DNA of 50,780 nucleotides, from contig JAXMKZ010000022.1 of the NCBI GenBank assembly GCA_034370385.1, positions 68,027 to 118,806 of the forward strand, read 5' to 3'. The number at the start of each line of letters is the position of its first letter. Positions within the stretch are counted from its first letter, which is position 1. Shown piece after piece: positions 41,839 to 50,700 of the stretch. This DNA comes from Coriobacteriia bacterium. GTDB lineage: Bacteria > Actinomycetota > Coriobacteriia > Anaerosomatales > PHET01. The notes beneath the pieces were generated by a model, which made no database searches, had not been told where the DNA came from, and was given only the letters and a program-made list of their open reading frames with translations. The position numbers and the translations under genes are program-made.

Positions 41839-41899
41839 CGGCAGCTCTCTCGCAGGCAGAGGGGTTGACTCTCTCCCCTACGCTTTCCCGAGTCTGCCG
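41839..41899 (-). promoter_or_regulatory. Leader hairpins before the divergent wecB copy
   Basis: The 65-base spacer between the two wecB genes can close with CGGCAG (41839-41844) against CTGCCG (41894-41899). It encloses a second hairpin, AGGGG/CCCCT, around a 10-base loop. The outer stem ends at the TTG start of the downstream gene and would cover its ribosome site. Significance is uncertain. Confidence 0.28.
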
Positions 41900-41903
41900 C
41901 TAG

Positions 41904-42986
41904 CTAATCGCTGAGCGGAAGGATTCCGCCCTGAAGTGCGTCCACCACCCGCGTGGCCACCGCAGTGTCCCAGCGCTCAGGCGCGGTCCACTCGCGAGTC
42001 CCCGCAAGCGCCGCCGAGACTGCACTGCCGATTGCGCCACGATCCGCGCCGGTCAACCGGTTGGAACCGATCTCAAGGGTCACCTGACGTTCAGTATTCC
42101 TGCGAACCGTGACGCACGGCGTCCCCACCATGCAGGACTCTTCCTGAACTCCCCCTGAATCGGTGACCACGACGGCGGCATCGCGCTGCAGAGCGAGCAT
42201 ATCCAGGTAGCCCACCGGATCGACAACGCGCACAGGCCCGCCGTCCGTAACGCCCGCAGCCTCAAGGAGCGGCCGCGTGCGAGGGTGCGCCGGCAGCAGC
42301 ACCGGCATACCGATGTCTCCAAATGCTGCGATGATCTGGGCAAGACGCAGCGGGTGATCGGTGTTCTCGGGACGATGAACCGTGGAGAGCACGTAGGCTT
42401 CGGGAACGAGGCCCTGCGACCCACACACGTCACGATCGGCAATCTGAGGAAGATGGCGAAGTACGGACTCGGCCATGACGTTGCCGACAAAGTGGATGCG
42501 CGCCGGATCACAGGCCTCTGCGAGCAGACTGTCCGCAGCCGTCGCCACCGGCGTGAGCAGCATCGCCGACAGCTGGTCTGTCACGAGGCGGTTCACCTCT
42601 TCGGGCATAGACATGTCCCCACTGCGCAGTCCGGCCTCGAGGTGAACGACGGGAATCCCGATCTTGACCGCGGCAAGCGCCCCGGCGAGCGTAGAGTTCA
42701 CGTCACCGACCACGAGCAGCGCATCGGGACGCTCCCGGATCAAGAGCTCCTCCAGCGCGATCATCGCCTTGCCGGTCTGCACCGCGTGAGTGCCGGATCC
42801 CACACCGAGAAACCAAGCCGGCTCGGGAAGCGCGAGGTCACGAAAGAACACGTCGGACATCGACGCATCGTAGTGCTGACCGGTGTGGGCGATGGAGGCC
42901 TCGATCCCCGCGGCGGCAAACGCGGGCATGAGCGGCCCGACCTTGATGAAGTTGGGGCGCGCCCCGACTACGACGATCAATCGCAT
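41904..42986 (-). CDS. wecB: UDP-N-acetylglucosamine 2-epimerase (non-hydrolysing)
   Basis: Converts UDP-GlcNAc to UDP-ManNAc for surface polysaccharide. Standard motifs are intact: GARPNFIKVGPLMP, TGQHYD, VVGDVNSTLA, HLEAGLRSGD with the catalytic glutamate, PEEVNRLVTD, TVHRPENT, and TDSGGVQEESCMVGTP. The length of 360 residues is typical. The ATG at 42986 follows a GAGAGGA site. It lies between the initiating transferase gene and the divergent paralogue, with which it was presumably formed by tandem duplication. Confidence 0.94.
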   Translation of the reverse strand: MRLIVVVGARPNFIKVGPLMPAFAAAGIEASIAHTGQHYDASMSDVFFRDLALPEPAWFLGVGSGTHAVQTGKAMIALEELLIRERPDALLVVGDVNSTLAGALAAVKIGIPVVHLEAGLRSGDMSMPEEVNRLVTDQLSAMLLTPVATAADSLLAEACDPARIHFVGNVMAESVLRHLPQIADRDVCGSQGLVPEAYVLSTVHRPENTDHPLRLAQIIAAFGDIGMPVLLPAHPRTRPLLEAAGVTDGGPVRVVDPVGYLDMLALQRDAAVVVTDSGGVQEESCMVGTPCVTVRRNTERQVTLEIGSNRLTGADRGAIGSAVSAALAGTREWTAPERWDTAVATRVVDALQGGILPLSD

Positions 42987-43029
42987 GCGCAGTGGTCCTC
43001 TCGGTCAGACGCCGACGGTGTCGCGGTCG

Positions 43030-44517
43030 TCAGTAGGCCCCGCGGGCGAACAGCACCGCAGGAATCGTGCGGAACAGCAGGGTCAGGTCGAGTCCGACCG
43101 ACCAGTTCTCAATGTAGAACAGGTCAAGACGTACCATCTCGTCGAAGGTCAGGCTGCTGCGCCCGGACACCTGCCACAGCCCCGTCATTCCGGGGACGAC
43201 CTCAAGCCGCCTCCAGTCATTCGGCGAGTACTTCTCCACCTCGTGGGGTAGCGGGGGCCTGGGCCCGACGAGAGACATCTCGCCGCGCACTACGTTGATG
43301 AGCTGAGGGAACTCATCGAGAGAGAACTTGCGCAGCCACTTCCCGGTGGGGGTCACGCGGGGGTCGTCCTTCATCTTGAACAGAGGCCCGCTGGCTTCGT
43401 TGTCAGCCCTGAGATCGGCCAAGCGGCTGTCCGCGTCCCGGTACATGGACCTGAACTTCAGCATGCCGAACGTCTCTCCCGCCCGACCAACGCGCTGCTG
43501 TGCATAGAAGATCGGACCCGGACTGGTGAGCTTGATCGCAAGGCCGATTGCGATCCAGACGGGAACGCCGAGAACCACGATGATCGAGCACATGACGAGG
43601 TCGAATACCCGCTTCACCAGAAGGTTGCCCCGTGACAGGGAGATTCCCTTGACGGTAATGAGCGGGACGCCGGCGATCTCACTTACCAAGACGCGACTGG
43701 TCAGGACCTCAAAGAGTCCCGAGGAGATGTGCACATCGACGTCAGCGTCCCGCAGCTCCGCGATCATGCGAGCCAGGACGTCGTGGTCAAACGCGGATGA
43801 GGCGATGATGACCGTACGGGCGCACGACTCCTCCAGCACCGCGGTGATCTCACGAGCGCTCCCTAGGACCGGGACGTCGTCGGAACAGAAGTCGAGCTCA
43901 AGGCGCTCGGCCTGCGACGATGTCAAACATCCGAGCGGAACCAGCCCTGCCTCAGGACTCGCGTGAAGCACCCTGATGATATCGGCGGATTCGGCGTTGC
44001 TGCCCACGATGAGCGTCGGCTGCAGCCAGCGACCACGTCGATGGCCGGCCGAACGGACCGCGGAGAAGATGACTCTTGCCAGCAGTACGAGCAGGATCGA
44101 GAACACCCAGGCCAGGAGCGTCCATGCTCGGGACAGACCCGGGACTCTCGCCATATAGGTAACAAGAATCAGTGCGACAAGACCGAGAGACAGTGCGCGC
44201 GCGATCCGCCCTGAGTCCGTGATGCCGAAGGTCACGCGATCGAGATCGTACAGACCCGCCAGCGCGATGAATCCGACCCACAGCGGCACGGTGACGACCG
44301 TCAACTGCCAGAACGCTATGTGCAGATCGGTGTAGTCGAATGCCACCCGCGCAGTAGCGGAGCCAAATCTCACCCAAGTGGCGAGCATCAACGCCACGAA
44401 GATGGCTGCGGCGTCTGCCATCGCGAGCGCCAGCGCCAACCGAAAGCGTCGCGAGCGTCGACTGCCACCTGAGCGCACCACGGGCCGGACTACGCGAACC
44501 GGCGCCTCATCGGTCAT
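43030..44517 (-). CDS. Polyprenyl-phosphate sugar-1-phosphate transferase (WbaP/exopolysaccharide initiating type)
   Basis: Initiates surface polysaccharide synthesis by moving a sugar phosphate from a UDP-sugar to undecaprenyl phosphate. The 495-residue protein has an N-terminal block of about four to five membrane helices and a Rossmann-like middle domain (TLIVGSNAESADIIRVL). The C-terminal transferase domain follows an anchoring helix, with KRVFDLVM, FGMLKFRSMYRDAD, SLDEFPQLINVVRGEMSLVG, GPRPPLP and GLWQVSGRSSLTF. It is the first gene of the operon and diverges from the giant secreted protein. The ATG at 44517 has AAAGGAG upstream. Confidence 0.93.
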   Translation of the reverse strand: MTDEAPVRVVRPVVRSGGSRRSRRFRLALALAMADAAAIFVALMLATWVRFGSATARVAFDYTDLHIAFWQLTVVTVPLWVGFIALAGLYDLDRVTFGITDSGRIARALSLGLVALILVTYMARVPGLSRAWTLLAWVFSILLVLLARVIFSAVRSAGHRRGRWLQPTLIVGSNAESADIIRVLHASPEAGLVPLGCLTSSQAERLELDFCSDDVPVLGSAREITAVLEESCARTVIIASSAFDHDVLARMIAELRDADVDVHISSGLFEVLTSRVLVSEIAGVPLITVKGISLSRGNLLVKRVFDLVMCSIIVVLGVPVWIAIGLAIKLTSPGPIFYAQQRVGRAGETFGMLKFRSMYRDADSRLADLRADNEASGPLFKMKDDPRVTPTGKWLRKFSLDEFPQLINVVRGEMSLVGPRPPLPHEVEKYSPNDWRRLEVVPGMTGLWQVSGRSSLTFDEMVRLDLFYIENWSVGLDLTLLFRTIPAVLFARGAY

Positions 44518-44564
44518 GAACGGGGCTCTCCTTTGCTGTGCACAGGCGGTTGACGCGACACCCC

Positions 44565-44586
44565 ACTATAGCGTTTGCGACAAACG
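44565..44586 (-). promoter_or_regulatory. -10 element and 15-bp palindrome upstream of the glycan operon
   Basis: A minus-strand TATAGT (44570-44565; 5 of 6) stands about 45 bases before the transferase start. Immediately upstream lies the palindrome CGTTTG-CGA-CAAACG (44572-44586), occupying the -10 to -35 spacer. No standard -35 was found at 16-18 bases, so the promoter may need an activator or the palindrome may be a repressor site. Confidence 0.38.
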
Positions 44587-44591
44587 GGCGC

Positions 44592-44634
44592 ATGTGAGGA
44601 TGAACGGTCAGTCGTTCCGTGATATTGCTCACAT
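44592..44634. repeat. Nested inverted repeats in the divergent intergenic region
   Basis: ATGTGAG (44592-44598) and CTCACAT (44628-44634) form a 7-bp inverted repeat enclosing GAACG-GTCAGT-CGTTC. They lie between the divergent promoters of the glycan operon and the giant secreted protein; the right arm overlaps the proposed -35 at 44625-44630. They could serve as joint regulatory sites. Confidence 0.35.
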
Positions 44635-44654
44635 TTCTCGTGTGCGCCTATAAG
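44625..44654 (+). promoter_or_regulatory. Possible promoter of the giant secreted protein gene
   Basis: TTGCTC (3 of 6), an 18-base spacer and TATAAG (44649-44654; 5 of 6). Transcription from about 44661 would leave a leader of roughly 100 bases, which includes a CCGGGC-ACGG-GCCCGG hairpin just before the ribosome site. No known riboswitch class was recognised in the leader. Confidence 0.42.
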
Positions 44655-44759
44655 GTTCGCGCCTGAACCGTTCGATATAGAAGAGGGGTGCGCATGCAGC
44701 GCGCCCTGTGCGCTATTGACGGACCACCGGGCACGGGCCCGGCGATCGAGGAGGAACCG

Positions 44760-47700
44760 GTGTTGAGCACACATCTCAAGGGGTCGAATGTGGCACGCTT
44801 CGTCGTGGCGGCGCTCGCCGTGATCGTCGCGTCCCTCCCGCTGACGGCAAGCGCGGAGTACTCGCTTCCGCAGATCACCGACACCTACGCTGTGACCGGT
44901 TCCGTGTACACGAACGACCCCGGTCTGGCCACGATGGTTCCGGAAGGGTTCGCCGTCGACGTCGAGGGCAACGTCTGGACCGTCGAGAACGACTGGACCG
45001 GGCTCGACTACGCTCCTGCACGGCTCGTCCAGTACAGCCCCGAAGGGGTTGTGCTCAACGTGTACTCCGACGGGCTCGGGTTGCGCTACCCCTTGGACGT
45101 GAAGCTCTCGCCGAACGGGCTACTCTACATCGCCGATGCCGGCCTCAACCTGAGCGTCACCGGCGACGAGGCGTGGGACTCGCGCGAAGGCGACGGTCGG
45201 ATTATCATCGTGAACCCCAGCACGGGGGCCAAGGTCGGTCAGTACCCCGTCGACAACCAGCCGGGTCCTACTAATCTCTCCCAGGTCACCGAGTCGATGG
45301 ATCGGTTCAAGTGCCCGATCGACATAGCGTTCACCTCCGACGGCACCTATGTCGTGACCGACTACGCGTACAACCGTGTCGTGAAGTTCAATCAAGCCGA
45401 TGTTCCCGTGATGGCGATCGGCAGCATCACCCCCGGTACCGGCGACACCGACTTCGACCACCCGGCCGGATCCTTCCTCACAACCGCCGGAGCCGTCTGG
45501 GTCGCGGACAGCTACAACTCCCGGGTGAAGCACTTCTCAGTTGAGGGCACGCAGGCATCCCTCGTGGCATCGTACTCCGCCGACTTCACTGGCTCCACAG
45601 ACTCCCTGTACAACCCGCGCGATGTGCATATCGACAGCTTCGGCGTCGTGTACGTGCTCGATTGGAACACCGAGGACCGCTTCGTCCGTTTCACTCAGGA
45701 TGCAGAGTGGCTCGGGGCATTCTCAACGACCGCCCCGGGCTTCGTCTTCTCGTCTCCCATGAAGATTCTCGTCGACCAAGACGGCACTGTCTTGACGACG
45801 AACTACTTAGACCACGATGGCATGTACCTCTTCGATGGCGCGGTACGGAAGTTCGGGCTTAATGCCGGAGAGCCGGATATCACGCCCCCCACCACGGTAA
45901 GCGACTGGGTGGCCAACTGGGAGAGCGGATGGGCGATTCCTCCGATTTCGCTCCACCTGTCTGCCACTGACGCCAGCACCACGGTCTCTGGCACGTACTA
46001 CTCGCTTGACGGCAGCCCCCCGTCGGAGTCCTACGTGGACTCGATCACCGTGGAAGGTGAGGGCGAGAGAATACTCAAGTACTTCTCGGTCGACCGCATA
46101 GGCAACATCGAGGATGTGGTCCAAGAGAGCATCTTCCTCGATGGTACGCCGCCTGAGACCTTCGCCAGCGTCGAAACCACCTACTACGGATTCGCCTCAA
46201 TTTCGCTGATCGCCACCGACACCCTGTCAGGGGTAGCGGTGACCGAGTCACTATTGGACGGCGTGTTCCAAACAGATACGACCCGCGTCACCTACGTACA
46301 AGGCACTCACTACTTGTCCTACCACTCCCGCGATCGCGCAGGCAACGTTGAGCAGGCCCACGAGGTTTCGTTCGTGGTAGCCCCGTATGACGAGGATCCG
46401 CCTCAGACGACGTGGGATCAGCGCCGTGATGACTGGTTCACCGAGGACACGCTCGTGTCATTCACTGCCACGGACACCGTTTCGGGTGTCGAGGCTACCT
46501 ACTACAAGCTCGGTGAGTCTGATTGGGCCACCTACACGGCACCAGTGCTCTTCACAGACGAGGGCATCCACACCCTCCAGTTCTACTCCGTCGACCCGCT
46601 GGGACACAAAGAGGCCACGCAGACCGCGACGTTGAAGCTGGACAAGACAAAGCCCCAGACAACGGCGAACGTACCGGTCGGTGCCATCGGCACCGGCACG
46701 GTGACCCTCGAAGCCTTCGACGGAGGATCAGGTCTCCAGCGGACTGAGTGGCGCTTCGACTACCAGCCGAGCTTCACTGAGGGCACCGTGATCGATCTGC
46801 CGACTTGGGGTAACTACACGATCTTCTATCGCTCAACTGACGTGGCCGGGAACTCCGAAGGCGTTCACACCCTGTACGTCTCTATCGAACGGCCCGACGA
46901 AGAGCCGCCCACGACCGACTCAAACATTCCCGAATCGGGATGGGTGCAGGGTCTGCCGCTGCGCGAGCTGGTGCTTACCGCCTCCGACTACGTGGGTGGA
47001 TCTGGTGTCTCAGAAACCGTTCTCTCGGTGGACGGCGGTCCCTGGATTCCGTACGTCCCGGGCACCCACCAGTTCGCCGAAGGCCAGTACGAGATCTCGT
47101 TCTACTCTATTGACCACCAGGAGAACCAAGAGACGACCCAGACACGCACCCTGCGCGTGGACTCCACGCCACCCACCTCGTGGACAGATGCTGTGGAGTT
47201 CTATGCGGGTCCGGCGACCATCAACCTGTTCGCCCAGGACAACCTATCAAGCGCGCTGCCGCGCTACCGTCTGGACAACGGCAGTGTGATCACCGGCGTA
47301 CAGATCAACTTGACGGACTATCGTACTTACGTCCTGGAGTATTGGGCTGTTGACGGTGCCGGCCATGAGGAGATTCCCCACCACACGATGACCATCGCGG
47401 TGTCCCCCCCGGACCTCACGCCTCCGGTCACCACCATCACCGCCCCCACGGGATGGCAGAAGGGTTTTGCCACGTTCTCGCTCGCTGCGTCGGACGCCAG
47501 TTCTGCCGTCCAGTCGACCCATTTCTCCCTGAACGGAGCATGGCCGCAGACGTACTTCGGCTCGCACTCGGTCACCTCTGAGGGAACAACCACCATCGAT
47601 TACTGGTCCATTGACTCCTACAACAACCGCGAGGCCACCAAGACCGCTGCGGTGTACGTGGACGCTTCGCCCCCGATAACCACCAGTGATGCCGTCTTCA

Positions 47701-50700
47701 CGTATACCGACGTCGCACCCATCACTCTGACCCCCACCGATGCCTACTCCGGTGTCGCCAACACGTACTACAAGGTGAACGGCGGAGCATATACGACGTA
47801 CACGGCTCCGTTCTCAGTCCAGTGGAGCCGCTGGCGTCGCTACCACACCATCGAGTGGTACTCGGTTGACAGCGTTGGCAACATTGAGGCGAAGCAGAGC
47901 TATACGTTCGAGATCAAGCTCAACCCACTGCCCTACCATTCGAGCGACTCACGCATCGTCTACCGCGGCCCGTGGGCAACCGACTACAGCGGCGATGTGC
48001 AATCCGTGGATGCGACGTCGTCGTTCGCATTCCTCTCGTTCCAGGGAACGCAGCTGGAACTCTCGGCGCGCAAGGGGCCCGGAATGGGCATCGTCCGCGC
48101 CAGTCTGCTCGACACCGACGTGCCACCCGCGCTCGTCGACCTCTACAGCAACAACGAGCGCGATGGCACGTACAACCCGCCGGCGTGGACGACCGGCATC
48201 CTCGACTACGGTGACTACACGGTCAAGCTCGAATGGACCGGTGACAAGAATCCCTTGTCGGATGGCACAAAGGTCAACATCGACGAGGTGCGCATCGAGG
48301 GCGCTCTGACCGAAGTCGCCGACACCGCGCCCCCCATCACCGTACACACGGCCCCCACTGGCTGGGTCAGAGGCCCGGTCATCGTCAGTCTTGCTTCCAC
48401 CGATGCGACGACGGGCGTCAAGGGCGTGTATGCGACTTCGAACGGGACCACACCTACGGTGGCGACTCCGTATGCTGGCGCCTACACCGTCACGGCACAG
48501 GGCATCACGACCATCAGGTACTACGCCGACGACAACCGCGGCAACGTCGAGAGCCTCAAGTCGTGCGAGGTCAAGATCGATGACGTCGCCCCTGTTACCT
48601 CTATTCCTCCGGCACGGAGCTACACGACAACCGCAACGTTCGCCCTGCTTCCCACCGACGCGCACTCCGGTGTAGCGGCTTCGCGCTGGCGTGTTGACGG
48701 GGGCAGCTGGACCACCGGTACCGCCGTCTCGATTCCGGGCACGTCTCTGGGGGATCACGTCCTCGAGTGGTATTCGATCGACAACGTCGGCAACACAGAG
48801 ACGACCCAGTCCGCGGTCATCGCCATCCTCAACCGCTATGAGCAGACCGAGCCCGCCATGCTCTATCGCGGCTCATGGGCCACCAATACCACCGGCAGCC
48901 ATTCCGCCGGATCGTGGAGAACGGCCAGCACGACGGGCGCTTGGGCCTACGTCCCCTTCAACGGTACCCGCATCGACGTGATCGGTGCCAAGGGTCCCAA
49001 CTACGGACAGGCACGCGTAAGTATCGATGGCGGCTCGCCGGTGGTCCTTGACTACTATGCGGCCACCCTCGCCCAGAATCAGCGCCTCCATTCGTTCACC
49101 GGCCTCAGCGCCGGTGCGCATGTTCTGTCAATCGAGTGGCTGAGTTCGAGGAACGCATCGTCAACCGGCAACATCATCGGCCTGGACGCTGTTGACATCG
49201 TCGGGACCTTGGCCTCAGATTCCACTCCCCCGACGACTACTGACAACGTCATCGGCGGCTGGCACAACGCAGGCCAGCTCGTGTCCCTGGTCGCTACCGA
49301 CAACACGTTCGTCACGTCCACGCGCTATCGTGTGAACGGTAGCGCGCTCACGACCTACACGGTCCCCTTCACCGTGTCAGGCGAAGGCGAGAACGTGGTG
49401 GAGTACTTCTCGACCGACCTCGCCGGCAACGTCGAGACGACCAAGCCAGTCAGCGTGTTCGTCGACACGACAGCACCCGCCTTGACTGACGATGTGCCCG
49501 CGCAGTGGGTGCAAGGACCCGTCGACGTGACACTGGGTGCCACGGATGCAGGTTCTGATGTCATGGCGATCATGTACTCGCTTGACGGCTCGGCGGCGTC
49601 GACGTACTCCGCTGCAGTCCGAGTCAGCAAGCAAGGTACGACGGAGCTCAGCTACTACGCGCTCGACAACGTGGGCAACGTCTCGGACGTCGCAACGGTC
49701 GCCGTGAAGGTCGACAACGTGGCTCCGGTCACGAGCGATGACGCACCCGAGGGATGGGTGGGAGGTTCGGTATCCGTCGAACTGACAGCTCACGACGTGC
49801 ACTCCGGCGCGGCTGAGATCGTCTACTCCGTTGATGGCTCACCGGAGCAGACCTACACGGCTCCCGTTGAGGTCACCGCCGAGGGAACAACCACTATCGA
49901 GTACTACGCCGTCGATGCCGCAGGCAACATCGAAACGGCTCAGGAAGCCATCGTTCTGCTCGACTCCACTCCGCCGTCATCCACAGACGACGCACCTACC
50001 AGCTGGGTCGCCTCGGACACCACCGTCAACGTGGTTTCGACCGACACCCTCTCCGGCGTAGAGAGAATCGAGTACTCGCTTGACGGTTCCCCGGTGGCTA
50101 CCACGGCCGGACCCATCGCGATTCTGGGTGGCGGCGTCCACACGCTGCAGTACCGGGCAATCGACGTTGTCGGCAACATTGAGTCGACCCGCACGGCCAC
50201 GGTACGCATAGACGCCACTGCACCGGTGACGACGAGCAACGCCTTGATCACGACGTACAGCTCGACCGCGACAGTCTCGCTCACGGCGACCGACACGCAG
50301 TCCGGCGTCGCGCTCACCAAGTGGCGGCTTAACGGCTCAACATGGACGACCGGCACAGTTCTGACGGTCCCGGGCAGCATGCTCGGCACCCACACCATCG
50401 AGTGGTTCAGTACCGACGCGGTCGGCAACGTCGAGTCCATCAAGCTAGCCACGGTACGCATGGGCACCAGATTCGAGCAAGAGACGATGACGAGCTACAC
50501 CGGCACCTGGTCGCAGAACTCCGACGGAGGTGCCTCGGGCGGCAGCTACCGCTTCAGCTCGGTGACAAGCTCGACCCTCGACGTGTCGTTCTGGGGAACG
50601 AGCATCGATCTGGTCGCGATCAAGGGCGGGTCCTACGGCATCGCCAAGGTCACCCTCGATGGCGTTTCCCACGACGTCGACCTCTACAACAACGGCCTGA

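Noticed and set aside
42285-43298. Plus-strand frame of 337 codons opposite wecB and the sugar transferase
   Set aside because: Antisense to two clear genes, Arg/His/Gly-rich, no motifs.
44694-44759. Upstream ATG start for the giant secreted protein
   Set aside because: It would put a 22-residue extension with an acidic AIEEEP stretch before the signal peptide. GTG 44760 has AGGAGG at good spacing and gives a standard signal sequence.
44661-44759. Cyclic-di-GMP or other riboswitch in the leader of the giant gene
   Set aside because: A GC-rich hairpin is present, but none of the conserved riboswitch core sequences I know could be recognised.
47949-48758. Minus-strand frame of 269 codons inside the giant secreted protein gene
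   Set aside because: Antisense to a repeat-rich coding region whose plus-strand frame is open for more than 2000 codons with regular domains; shadow frame.
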